From the NCBI GenBank assembly GCA_023091735.1, contig JALKBU010000666.1, forward strand, positions 1 to 28,536: DNA of 28,536 nt. Reading direction: 5' to 3'. Made by a program: the position numbers and the translations under genes. A model generated the notes under the pieces. It was not told the origin of the DNA. It made no database searches and saw only the letters and a list, made by a program, of their open reading frames with translations. Below are positions 10,701 to 19,175 of the stretch, in pieces (within the stretch, counting starts at the first letter, position 1; every line of letters starts with the position of its first letter). This DNA is from Trichomonas tenax. Taxonomy: Eukaryota > Parabasalia > Trichomonadida > Trichomonadidae.

Positions 10701-11595
10701 ATGCCCTTTTGTAAGCATCATAAATGATTGGAAGATATCCATCATATGTATCAAGGTTTTGGGCATCAGTGAAGCACTGAGGACCCAATGTTAATACTTT
10801 CAAACTTTCCTTCAAAAACAGCTTATCTGTGAAAACTTTCAAACTTCTCTGCATCAATTGTGGAACGCAACTTTCAAATCCATTTTTAAATGGAGGAGCG
10901 GTTACAATGTGATTAAAGAAATGATCCAAAGCTTCTGTGTTTTGTGGAGTAATAGTTGCATATGATTCCATTAATTTTCCAAAAATATTCGAAGAATATG
11001 GTCCTTCAAAAAGTGCCGAAGAAACAATATCCATGTATTCGCTGCCCCAACTCGAGACATTTTCGACCAAGGCGATAACCTTCTTAAAGTTCTTCTTACT
11101 GACTATTGTGCAAGAATACTCTAATAATTCTTTGGTAATGTTTGAAATTTCATTTCTTCGATTTTGTTCCATTGGTTCGATTTGCCGATGATTAAAATGC
11201 TCATCACACCATCCAGACTCTTTGATAGCCAATGGGTTACCGCAGTCGCAGACAGCTGTGTTGCTTATGGTAATTGAAAGATGATGATTTTGATGCTTTT
11301 CAGGTTGGAAGCATTTGAGACACAAAATCGATACGGGTGAGTGACAGCATTCTTTGCATATAATATAAATGCTTGTATCATCATCATTAGTTAAACATCG
11401 ATCAAAAATTGCTGAACTTTTCATCTTTTCGTTATACTCATCAAAGTTATTACTTCCTTGTGAAAAAATACTTTTCGCTTTTTTCATTCCAGCGACATAA
11501 TTATCGGAAATAAGCTTGAAAAACTCTTTATGATCCATTTGAAAAGTGACAGGAAACAATTTATAGTCGTTTTTTTTATTTAATACAATTCTCAT
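7759..11595 (-). CDS. UBR-box E3 ubiquitin-protein ligase (N-degron type)
   Basis: Numbered from the upstream ATG (11595), 1278 residues. Residues 80-134 form a UBR-box zinc finger: CKECCH, CLKCF, the H-rich HQNHH segment, CDCGN and WCDEHF. This is the domain that binds destabilising N-termini in the Arg/N-degron pathway. A long helical middle follows. An acidic stretch (about 805-825) precedes a RING-like region at about 833-927 (CAFC, CGHICHECC, SCPLDR). The C-terminal 150 residues resemble the UBR1-family autoinhibitory cap, with paired Cys (CRCLVC, CTCG), YVDNFGDSDVGLQRG and a final amphipathic helix. It is shorter than human UBR1, and no ClpS-like domain is obvious. It likely acts in the cytosol with an E2 to mark proteins for the proteasome. 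The second ATG (11538, residue 20) is the better start: a perfect initiator motif lies between the two ATGs. Confidence 0.9.
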   Translation of the reverse strand: MRIVLNKKNDYKLFPVTFQMDHKEFFKLISDNYVAGMKKAKSIFSQGSNNFDEYNEKMKSSAIFDRCLTNDDDTSIYIICKECCHSPVSILCLKCFQPEKHQNHHLSITISNTAVCDCGNPLAIKESGWCDEHFNHRQIEPMEQNRRNEISNITKELLEYSCTIVSKKNFKKVIALVENVSSWGSEYMDIVSSALFEGPYSSNIFGKLMESYATITPQNTEALDHFFNHIVTAPPFKNGFESCVPQLMQRSLKVFTDKLFLKESLKVLTLGPQCFTDAQNLDTYDGYLPIIYDAYKRALDNYIIGDPKRFKQGFLCDEAIGCFYEIPLQILKNDEFVRKSFINNPQETATSIVGIVSNANKVPVLKRKTDEKEPYDNEYNLLSFNFEYNFSDFIHIVARKLSQIHSKDTNNEEREKTLQSVYQIFNVFAKHCEEKTEKRSTSLGQDVYYIDPLLDEFSFFYPTYDILLSSLWKYCAANNYSPYTLLIDSGVTDDEISSIVALTCARIGGVYAASCKLFIKNTSDVQIVANIIQCMPRVFSSLFTSLQLCENNPGLFVCTMAESFGLKHFLTDENDIEELSLLIANLIRNFIVIACYKSYSDQYIPEHDYLVNMLICFIESGCKNRQLLDDMKIKFDVKANFDDIINEVANVERLISGSVLKLKNSVEFPVFSPFFTYSSFQIYISRNQSNLAQIPENIEASFLLTDEMLLLVQLIIKDCERDNRRFTFALLYSLIHMFRIIFKFTDNKEKYTVIIKSIIELGIKNKIGTSLISRFCSENPEFKVETEEDKTQISKPTMKDVIGMLMPDINDEESYSSDEEKESAKENQDKEVNCAFCTFPIRGFSQSGLLVTCFKTNLLTVCENAISTIDLPRFPPFVQIRTCGHICHECCFPHDENDELPEDLRIFAPKKEVSCPLDRALADCYLPIITFENIEEDKKRVTKFESSIKSIAPDVSFRQSVLQNICLYEILLRNDESYIAKPTVRKLFSNLIKAACLSSDSPVVFDDVFIQFGYSLFNTKFEQIKENFDKILHTMWNQIVIVYNKMNVEDCLMTFIRRSHLLLTLIDENNDIKFPTFEEFINIPNLTDPSSVETNDNLVVASMSSPCKKFAYPHLPENFTEFFTSKNKDLMKALCRSDISVCRCLVCGKFTFNVQSGKSIAGQVKGLESLHSHIVSCTCGSAAPILYITGPLASGVDAIDINFPIRYKCESIYVDNFGDSDVGLQRGSILHLDETLCNRLISQMLSGELRRFVENRDPVTLEEIVQQQIAIQREAGLL
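11540..11549 (-). promoter_or_regulatory. Initiator (Inr) of the UBR ligase gene
   Basis: On the minus strand this reads TCACTTTTCA, matching TCA(+1)YWYWTCA, the extended trichomonad initiator, at every position. The predicted +1 A is at 11547, 9 nt before the ATG at 11538. This would leave the upstream ATG (11595) outside the transcript and make the protein 1259 residues. Confidence 0.6.
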
Positions 11596-11721
11596 CTTTC
11601 ATCAATTGTTTGGCTTAAATATAAGAAATAAAAAGAAATTATATACCAATTCTTAATACCTTTATATGAACCTCACTTAGACGCGATGTTCAAATGATTC
11701 AAAATCATTGTTTTAGATTTG

Positions 11722-13395
11722 TTTAAGTGGAAAACTTTGAATGGTTCACATTTTGAATTAAAGTATTATTAAGACAATAGTGCCATAGAACTTTATTCGA
11801 ATAAAGGTATCATTATTCCAATAAAGTCCTATTTGGAATAATGCATATTGGAATAGACCGGTTATTCTAAATTCCTCACTTTTATTTGGAATTGAGCATA
11901 TTGGACCCTATATGCACAATTCCAAATTAAAATAGGAATTAAGCATAATGTTGCACTATAGGAATTAGTAATTATTAATAGGAATAATGGAATAATGTTC
12001 AATATTAGGAATAATGACTATTAGAATAACAACATTGTGAGAAATGAAAGTCTTCTAGAAATTTTATGATTCATATGCATAATTTACTAATCATGTTTAA
12101 GTATGCCATTATATATTTCTTTTCTTGAAATTTCAACCAGGTTATAGAATATTTCATGATTCCAATTCATTTTAATCTACTTATGGTAAAAAAAATACTA
12201 TAATTGCTTGATGTAGATAATAAATACGGGAATATAACATCCACAAGACTTATCTCAATCAGGAGTCTAATCGAAATAAACTCAATATTATTGCAATTAA
12301 GTACATACAATCAATTGATTCTCTATGGATTAACAACTCATCTGCAAACTGGTCTAACATCATTGATTATACGAAAGAAATGAATGCATCTAATTTGGGT
12401 ATAACCACAAGTGGTTTGTTGATTATTTACGCTTTATTCACACAACATTAATTATTCAGCAAAAGTGCGAACTATGTTTACTTTCATGAAAACATCAAAG
12501 TCAGTCCTCCTTTCCAGTGCCTTAGTGATTTCATCGACGATTTAATTGTTTATATGCTATTTTTTGAGAAACATTTAAAAGTTCTGCAAGCTGATCTGTA
12601 TTGACACAATATCATGATGCTGCAAAAATAGAGTTTTTTATTTGAAAAAATGATTCATAACTTGCACTCGATTGATTATTTAGAGATTATTGATTCCATT
12701 GATTGAATCATCTATTATAAATGTGATAAAAGGGTATGCACCAATTCTTCCTGTCATTTATCAATGAATTATTTTCCTCTCATATATATCAACTATCTTT
12801 TTGTATACGTTTCCAAAGCTAATTAATTGGTATATTATGTCCAGCGTTTGTTTGTCTGGCAATATTCGTAATTTTTTTAAGAAATAAGTTCTTTTTTATT
12901 TATATCATCTATAATGTCCTAATGTGGTTTAAATATGCTAAATTCCTAATTCATATGATATGCACTATTCCATTTTTTCTTCGTTATTCTTAATTTCAAT
13001 AAGGAGTTTATTGGAATATAATTTGGAATATTCCAAATAAAAGGAATTGCGCATAAAGTCGATTATTCCAATTCCTAATTTTTCATTATTCCAAATAGGA
13101 CTTTATTCGAATAATGTGGACGAAATACGTTTGTGAGCAATTGCCAATACCTTCATATAATGCTATCGCAAAGTTTCTAAATGAAATATCTATGAAGTTA
13201 CAGCAAATTTAATTTTGAAAATTGATATTAAAAATCAGCATATTGGAGACTATAAAAATTACATAACTGCTATAGGTAAAAAAGCACACATAACTAATGC
13301 ATGTCGAATTATAAAAATATAAATATCTTTATTTGGCAATGAGTTATAGACAAAATATGTAAAAAATGTAAACTATTCAAAGTTTTCCACTTAAA
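11722..13395. mobile_element. Composite inverted-repeat transposon remnant with nested repeats
   Basis: Outer inverted repeats: 11722-11754 is matched in reverse complement by 13363-13395, with few mismatches across 33 bp. Inner inverted repeats: 11811-11843 and 13084-13116 match over 33 bp with a single difference. Each inner arm is itself nearly palindromic, beginning CATTATTC and ending GGAATAATG. Further imperfect TTCCAAAT-type blocks extend the inner arms toward the centre (to about 11925 and from about 13000). The interior holds an eroded minus-strand coding remnant. No clear target duplication flanks the outer arms. It is probably a dead DNA transposon, perhaps one inserted in another, or a large MITE. 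Confidence 0.65.
12250..12840 (-). pseudogene. Eroded coding remnant inside the inverted-repeat element
   Basis: Minus-strand frames give protein-like patches separated by stops and frame changes. One patch near 12740-12675 reads TGRIGAYPFITFIIDD. At about 12603-12545, NTDQLAELLNVSQKIAY has the look of a helix-turn-helix DNA-binding segment. Shifted by one base, 12541-12452 continues IVDEITKALERRTDFDVF to a stop. Another patch lies at about 12410-12260 (LDQFADELLIHRESIDCMYL). Together they suggest a former element-encoded DNA-binding protein or transposase. I cannot assign a transposase superfamily and no catalytic triad is visible. The patches were picked by eye from several frames, so some may be chance. 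Confidence 0.3.
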
Positions 13396-13470
13396 AAATT
13401 ATTACATTTTATAAAGGAAAGTTGTATATATGAAAGTTAATGACTGTTTCCAGTTTTCTTTAAAAATTTA

Positions 13471-14483
13471 TTATAATTGCAAAAATGTCATGTTGGAAAA
13501 GATAAATACTATCGATGAATAACATGAAATGATTTGAGTTTCATTTTTGATGTTTTGAAATTTTCGATATTCGAAGCAAAAGTATGTTGTGAGAAGTTCA
13601 GTTGGTTTGTTAATTGAACTTTGGATGGTGACTGTTCCTGATGTTCCTTTTAATTCATAATAACAATGATCAACGGTGATGTTTCCACCACCATTTGAAT
13701 AAAATAACCATGAATAACCTTTGTTATATAAAAAGTTGCTGTTCTTGATATTAACAATTAAGTAATGGCAATAGAAAAATCTTTGATACTCTGTATTATT
13801 TATATAGTTGCATGAATCAATTTCTAAAATTTGATTTGAGGAACCAGAAAAATAATTACTAGATTGTGATGTGTCAGAGTGTTTATTATCAATATACATT
13901 GAGCATTTAATAATGGAATTAGAATTGATGCCACCAAGACGGCCAATGCAATATGCATAAATGTTAGCTGAAGATGTATTTGTTGATAATATGTTCATTT
14001 CACCATTATACAAATATACATTATGATATCCATAACCACTTTGATCACCTGATGAAATAATAGATGCTGAAATGATTTTGTTTTGAAATGGCGATTGAAA
14101 AGAAACTCCAACATAACAATAAGCGCCATATTTATTGTTTAATTTTATTTTAGATTTATCACCGCATATTTTATTTTGAACACATTGACCAGAAGAAGAG
14201 AAATAAAGAGATCCTCCATCTCCTGAATTACTACATTCAGTAAATAAACTATTTTCTGTAAGCAAACATGTATCTGTTGTTGTTGAACTAAAATAAATAG
14301 CACCGTTTTCGATTTGAAAAAATTAGCATGAAATAACGTAATAACTAGATGTGGATCCAGTTATTCGACCACATTGGTCGGACTTAGTGTATACTTCGTT
14401 TCCGTCGTAGAAATCGTTCCAAGATGAATACACAATGTATAGAAAAAAATGTTAACCTTATCGGCACATAAAACGTCACTTTT
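13471..14483 (-). pseudogene. Asn-rich surface family protein, copy 2, with premature stop
   Basis: This is the inverted paralogue of 6706-7719. Long stretches are identical, including TECSNSGDGGSLYFSSSGQC, CGDKSKIKLNN and the TLxHCYY-like C-terminal region (TVDHCYY). Upstream of the longest open part (13471 to about 14322) the homologous frame continues (SSWNDFYDGNEVYTKSDQCG) but is broken: an AAA codon of copy 1 is TAA here (near 14322-14324). As in copy 1, the conserved reading starts right after a TAA and has no ATG. Homology ends near AAAAGTGAC at about 14475-14483. It is a decaying duplicate; the expected product was a secreted or surface beta-helix-like protein. Confidence 0.7.
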
Positions 14484-14617
14484 GACGATCGTCACTTTTT
14501 ATCCCAAACTTGCAACATTTAAACTATGTAAGTGAAAAAAGATATGTAGACTCTCAAAAATGAAGATTATGACAAGGACTGAAATATGCAATAATGATAA
14601 ACATATTAAACAACAAT
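14484..14617. other. Short spacer with palindrome
   Basis: A perfect 12-bp palindrome, TGACGATCGTCA (14483-14494), lies at the upstream edge of the copy 2 homology and is flanked by GTCACTTTT-type sequence on both sides. There is no coding sequence. It then runs into the 3' end of the LRR gene. Confidence 0.35.
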
Positions 14618-15679
14618 TTATTCGCCATAAATATCTTCCCAGATCTTTTTGATTGCCTTATCCTGAGAGAACAAAACTTTTGTTACTTCGCTAAGCTGCA
14701 ACTTTATCTGCCTTACGTCGTCAAGAATCTGATCAAGAAGTGCTTCGTCTCCTGCCTTGAAAGGCGTAATCAACGAAATTGTTTCTCCCATCTCATTTTT
14801 AGGTGCAGGAGGAGCAGTAAGCATTGCAAGTTGTCTTTCTAAAGAGTTCAACTTATATTTCAAGTCCGTGGCAAAGCTTGGACAGACAAATGTAGCTTCA
14901 ATAACAGAAAGTCTTTCTTTAATCGATTCTCTATCTAAAGGACGTGGGGAATCATCAAAAGGAATAAAAACAGGTTCATTCCATGTAATATGAGTATCCT
15001 TTCTGTTGATAAACTCATAGAAGTCACTGTCTTCTCCATTTGCCAAAATATCATCTGCTGTTTTATCATTTGTGTCATTAAATAGAGTTGAGATATCCTC
15101 TTCATTAAGGTACTTCAGAGATTTGCATGCAATTTTGATTAATTCAACAAATTTGATCTTTCCTTCAGATCTTTGTATAGAAAGATTCAATTCTTGTAAA
15201 TTTGGTAAAAATCGCAAATATCGTATGTCAGACAGCTTTAATATAGCTGAATCATTCAAATTTAAGTATTCTAACTTCGTTAATCCAGAATTTTCGATGA
15301 AAGAAAGTGAATTTATTGGATTTGATGACAAATCGATCGATTGTATGTTCCTTGGAAAACATGGCTTGATCTTTTTGATGTTGTTATTCGAACACTGGAA
15401 AACTTGCAACTCTGCCATAGAAAAGATGAAATCAATCGATGTAATTTGATTATATGAACAATCTAGTTCTACTAACTGCGTTAACGCAGCCAATGGTGTA
15501 AGATTTGTAAAGTTATTATGCGATATAATTAAAAATCGCAAATTCGAAAATTGATTCATAACGGGAAGACTACTTATTTTGTTGAAGGAAATGTTGAGAT
15601 TAGTCACTACATCGGGTTGAAGTATATTTGGCATTTCCAATAAGTTTTGTTGTGAACAATTTATTGTTTCTTGATTCAT
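14618..15679 (-). CDS. Leucine-rich repeat protein with C-terminal coiled coil
   Basis: 353 residues. The first 170 or so form about six SDS22-type leucine-rich repeats (NLNISFNKISSLP, NLRFLIISHNNFTNLTP, LVELDCSYNQITSID, QSIDLSSNPINSLS, KLEYLNLNDSAILKLSD, NLQELNLS), then a capping segment (SLKYLNEEDIS). The C-terminal third (about 255-350) is heptad-like (ATFVCPS, YKLNSLERQLAML, ALLDQILDDVRQIKLQLSEVTKVLF) and probably a coiled coil. It has no signal peptide or membrane segment, so it is an intracellular scaffold. Such LRR/coiled-coil proteins are often cytoskeletal or axonemal, but that role is only inferred here. It shares a divergent promoter with the coiled-coil gene at 15750. The ATG at 15679 follows ATCAAA with the A 8 nt upstream. 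The stop is in TAAA context. Confidence 0.8.
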   Translation of the reverse strand: MNQETINCSQQNLLEMPNILQPDVVTNLNISFNKISSLPVMNQFSNLRFLIISHNNFTNLTPLAALTQLVELDCSYNQITSIDFIFSMAELQVFQCSNNNIKKIKPCFPRNIQSIDLSSNPINSLSFIENSGLTKLEYLNLNDSAILKLSDIRYLRFLPNLQELNLSIQRSEGKIKFVELIKIACKSLKYLNEEDISTLFNDTNDKTADDILANGEDSDFYEFINRKDTHITWNEPVFIPFDDSPRPLDRESIKERLSVIEATFVCPSFATDLKYKLNSLERQLAMLTAPPAPKNEMGETISLITPFKAGDEALLDQILDDVRQIKLQLSEVTKVLFSQDKAIKKIWEDIYGE

Positions 15680-15749
15680 ATGTTTTTGATTTTACATGAC
15701 AAATTTTTGTTTTACTTGTCATTTTTCATTAAAATTTTAAACTGAAAAA
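15680..15749. promoter_or_regulatory. Bidirectional promoter with 7-bp inverted repeat
   Basis: Only 70 bp separate two divergent ATGs. At the centre, ATGACAA (15696-15702) and TTGTCAT (15716-15722) form a perfect inverted repeat. On the minus side AATCAAA puts a TCA with its A at 15687, 8 nt from the ATG. On the plus side TCATT (15726-15730), a good TCA(+1)YW match, lies 22 nt from the ATG at 15750. The arrangement suggests a shared operator or activator site with one initiator facing each way. Confidence 0.5.
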
Positions 15750-17831
15750 ATGGAAACAACCGAGCAAAAACAAGTTTTGGATCACGAAAATGCTGAAAAT
15801 CAGAAGCAAAACACTGATGTTGATATATCACAAGATGTGCTCGTTAAATTACAAAATTCTTTATTATCAAAGCCAGAAAATGAAGCAAATCAACAAAACA
15901 ACGAAAACATGATAAATAAAGAAGAGAAAGAAGAAGAAAATGTAGATTCTAACCAAACATCTCAAGAAAATAACGAAGATCAAAATAAAATTTCAACAGA
16001 AAATCAAGAAAACACAAATGATAATAAAGGGTCGACAACTGTTCATGATGGTGACCAAAATAATAAATTATCAGATCAAACAACTCAAATTCAAAATCAA
16101 AAAAATATTATAAACGAAGAACAAACAACACTAAACGAAGAAAACACTAAAAACGAAAATAAACACGAAAATACTGAACAAAAAGACAGTGAAAACGAAA
16201 TAAAGGATATAAAAAATGATTTGATGTCGAAACTAACCAATTTAATAGTAAATTCTGAAGAAACTACTGAAAATAAAGATAAAGAACAAGAAAACAAAGA
16301 AAATGAAAAAAATAATCAAAATCAAGAAAATTCAAATGAAAATAAAGAAGATTCTCATGCTGAACCAAAAGAAGATAAAGAAAATGAGAAGGGAAATATT
16401 GAAAATGAACAACAAAAAGAAGAATCAAAATCAGATAATGAAAAATCATCTAAATCAAAATCCAGCAGTTCAAGTTCATCATCAGATGAAGAAAAAGAAG
16501 AAAATTCCAAATCTAATGAAGGCAATAAAATAGAACTCGAAAATGATAAAAATGAAGAAAATAATGATGAAAAGATTCTCATTAATGGTGATGATTTAAA
16601 CAAAGAACTTGAGAATTGCGACAATGACGAAAACATAGAAGTAGATCCTCCAATGTCTGCAAAGTCATCTTCTTCGAGTTCTTCAAGTTCATCAAAAGTT
16701 TCAAAATCATCGAAAATAGAGCAGAATTCATTGTCATCTTTAAATATGACCAACAAATCACCAAAACAAGAGAATCCAACATTCTTAACATCTCTAAGTC
16801 TCAACTTATCACAGGCATCAAAGCCAACAGTGGATTCAATCAAACAAGCATTTAAAAGATTTGCAAAAGATGGAGAACTTCCACCGCCTGATTTAAGAGA
16901 TAGTGTTATTCAATACATCAATCATAGAAAAGTTGATGCACTGTGTGAAAGTAATTATGATGAAGCAGAAAAGTGTGACATGCTTCAATCTAAGTTAGCA
17001 AAAGCAATTAACAGAGAAATGAATGATAGATCATTCATGGACAAAAGTAAATTGATTGAAATCAGACTGAACAGACTTATAGAAGAAAGAGATGATTTGA
17101 ATAGACAATGGGATGATCGCATCAAACGACAAGAAGAAGACAACGAAAAGAGAGTTGCTGAAGCAGAAGAAAGGCATGAAAAAGAAATTGAAGATTTCAA
17201 GAATCGTGTTAAATCCCAAGAATTCACAAAAGAATATAACAAATCATCTTCAAAGTTGCTGCAATTGCGTTATCAAGAAAAGCAACTTGCTATTTGCAGA
17301 AGGTATTCTGAAGCTAAGGAGACAAAAGCAATGGCTGATAAATTGCAGCGTGAAGAAGAAAATAAAATGATGGCAATGATAGAAAAGAAGATTTCAATAG
17401 GCTTTTCACAATTATTGGACAGACATCAGAAAGAAATAGAATCAATTAATGAATTTAATGCTCGATCGATAAATCAACTTCAACAACAAAGGCAGAAAGA
17501 TATGAATCCATACGAGCAACAGTTGCGAAGCAAGGATCAAAAGAAAGCCGCTTCATCTTCAAAACTATTAAATTCACATTTATTTGTATCACCTCAAACA
17601 GCTATTGCAACACCAAGAACATTATCCCGTTTTGCAAAATATAAGACAGAAAAGAACGCTGTTTTGAATATAAGATCAATCGATGAAGATAAGATGAATG
17701 AAATTTCTAGCAAAAGTGCAATTGTTTCACGACCGCGTTCTAGAAAGGTTTCACCAACAAATTCATCAAAGAACTCTCCAAAGAGAGATATCATGAAATC
17801 TGATTCATTCAGAAGATTTGGAAGATTGTAA
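15750..17831 (+). CDS. Acidic low-complexity and coiled-coil protein
   Basis: 693 residues. The first 340 are low-complexity, dominated by Glu, Asn, Lys and Gln, with two pure Ser tracts (about 237-246 and 307-316) followed or preceded by acidic or Lys-Ser runs that look like CK2-type phosphorylation regions. A globular-looking segment (about 358-430, PTVDSIKQAFKRFA, ELPPPDLRDSVIQYINHRK) leads into a charged helical coiled coil (about 425-610, LNRLIEERDDLNRQWDDRI, EAEERHEKEIEDFKNRV, QLLDRHQKEIESINEFNA). A basic Ser/Pro-rich tail follows (RSRKVSPTNSSKNSPKR). This looks like a cytoskeletal or scaffold protein. The helical core resembles trichomonad proteins annotated only as coiled-coil, and I do not recognise a named family. 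It is divergent with the LRR gene, so co-expression is plausible. Confidence 0.8.
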   Translation: METTEQKQVLDHENAENQKQNTDVDISQDVLVKLQNSLLSKPENEANQQNNENMINKEEKEEENVDSNQTSQENNEDQNKISTENQENTNDNKGSTTVHDGDQNNKLSDQTTQIQNQKNIINEEQTTLNEENTKNENKHENTEQKDSENEIKDIKNDLMSKLTNLIVNSEETTENKDKEQENKENEKNNQNQENSNENKEDSHAEPKEDKENEKGNIENEQQKEESKSDNEKSSKSKSSSSSSSSDEEKEENSKSNEGNKIELENDKNEENNDEKILINGDDLNKELENCDNDENIEVDPPMSAKSSSSSSSSSSKVSKSSKIEQNSLSSLNMTNKSPKQENPTFLTSLSLNLSQASKPTVDSIKQAFKRFAKDGELPPPDLRDSVIQYINHRKVDALCESNYDEAEKCDMLQSKLAKAINREMNDRSFMDKSKLIEIRLNRLIEERDDLNRQWDDRIKRQEEDNEKRVAEAEERHEKEIEDFKNRVKSQEFTKEYNKSSSKLLQLRYQEKQLAICRRYSEAKETKAMADKLQREEENKMMAMIEKKISIGFSQLLDRHQKEIESINEFNARSINQLQQQRQKDMNPYEQQLRSKDQKKAASSSKLLNSHLFVSPQTAIATPRTLSRFAKYKTEKNAVLNIRSIDEDKMNEISSKSAIVSRPRSRKVSPTNSSKNSPKRDIMKSDSFRRFGRL

Positions 17832-18092
17832 TCTATTATATTTGTTTGTAATAAACATAGATTTTTTTACCTCTAATTCCTCTAAATTCATTTAGCTCTA
17901 AAAAATAAATAAACAGTAATTCTATTGATTTATATAACGAAAAATGATTTTTTCCAATAGATTGTAATTTAGTTTATATTCTGTTTCTTTTTCTTTGATT
18001 GTATGAAAATTTTATTATCCATAAAAGCAAATTTTAATTTCTCATAGGAAATAAATCAATATGAAAATTGGATATATTCGGGCTATGTATTT
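17832..18092. other. Convergent intergenic region
   Basis: An AT-rich gap lies between the coiled-coil gene (+) and the BspA-like remnant (-), tail to tail. It contains several AATAAA/TAAA motifs usable for 3'-end formation and no coding sequence. Confidence 0.35.
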
Positions 18093-18729
18093 TTATTTTA
18101 CTAAAAAGAATATGATTGGAGTGATTAGCATTAAATTGAACTTAATATATGCATTTTGATATTTTGTTGGACAAACAAAGACTTCTGGATATTTAAATGG
18201 ACATTTGAAAACATTGCAAGTTGCGGATCTGTCCGTAATTGAAGTTCCCATAAAAGACTCTCCGGGATAATTCAATGTGACATGGATATTTATGTCCGGA
18301 TTCACAGACCCTAAAACTGTATTAACCCCACAATAATAAACATCGAGAATACTTGAATAATCAAAGCTTTCATATCCTGATTGAAGTTCAAATGGTATTT
18401 CAATCGGCTTTAATTTATAACAATTATCAAAAGCTTGTCTTTCCATCGATATAATTGAATCAGGAAGTAGAACAGTTTCAAGATATGGACACATAGCAAA
18501 GTCTGGATAATGAATAGTTTTAAATTTTCCGCATATTAAATCAACATATTGCAAATTGGGGCATCCTCGAAATAGATAACCATCTTGTCGAACCACAGGA
18601 CATTTCAATGTAAAATTGATTAATGATGAACCACTGAATGATCGACACCCATCAATGTACTGAACTGTTGGTAATAGATCAACATATGTATTAGAAGGAT
18701 ACCTATATAAAGTTTTATAATCATTACTA

Positions 18730-18737
18730 TACAATAT
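18730..18737. repeat. Left 8-bp target-site duplication
   Basis: TACAATAT lies immediately before the MITE and is identical to 19168-19175. It lies inside the BspA-like reading frame. Confidence 0.8.
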
Positions 18738-19167
18738 GGTAATTTTTTGGGGCGGCCAGGAACAGCCTGGACGGTTATTTTACATCGATATTGAATTGAA
18801 AATGATCGTTCGGGCTGTTCCTGTCCGAAGCTAAAGCAGGGGGATACCGACGATTATTTTTAAACGTAAGCTCATTGTAACTTGTTATGCCATCATTTTC
18901 TGCGGTAGTTCACCTAACATAAAATGATGGGCAGTCATATTACATACACTGTATGCAACAGTTTCATACATCACATTCCACGAATAAGATATCTTCACAA
19001 AAAAATTGGATTGAGCACAAAACTCAATTCAAACCATAGCACTCGCATCATCAAATACCAAATGCAAGCTTACGTTTAAAAATAATCGTCAGTATCCCAG
19101 GAACAGTCAGAACGATCATTTTCAATTCAATGTCGATGTAAAATAACCGTCCGTAAAAACGATAACC
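18738..19167. mobile_element. 430-bp MITE with long inverted arms
   Basis: The left arm (18738-18872) and right arm (19067-19167) are inverted copies. The blocks CGGTTATTTTACATCGA, TTGAATTGAAAATGATCGTTC and CGATTATTTTTAAACGTAAGC match almost perfectly, and the left arm carries about 30 extra bases. The ends begin GGTAA and (in reverse) GGTTA. Flanking both ends is the identical 8-mer TACAATAT. No coding capacity is visible, so it is non-autonomous. Eight-bp duplications fit hAT- or Merlin-like transposases among others, and the superfamily is unassigned. Confidence 0.85.
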
Positions 19168-19175
19168 TACAATAT
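19168..19175. repeat. Right 8-bp target-site duplication
   Basis: TACAATAT lies immediately after the MITE and is identical to 18730-18737. Insert plus duplication adds 438 bp, a multiple of three. Confidence 0.8.

Noticed and set aside
11646..13165. Similar strings CAATTCTTAATACCTTTATATGA and CAATTGCCAATACCTTCATATAA near both sides of the composite element, considered as a target duplication
   Set aside because: Too long and too divergent for a duplication, not adjacent to the arms, and the match could be chance in AT-rich DNA.
16097..16843. Several long minus-strand open frames opposite the coiled-coil gene
   Set aside because: They are mirror images of its Glu/Asn/Lys/Ser low-complexity coding sequence, with no independent start signal or family motif.
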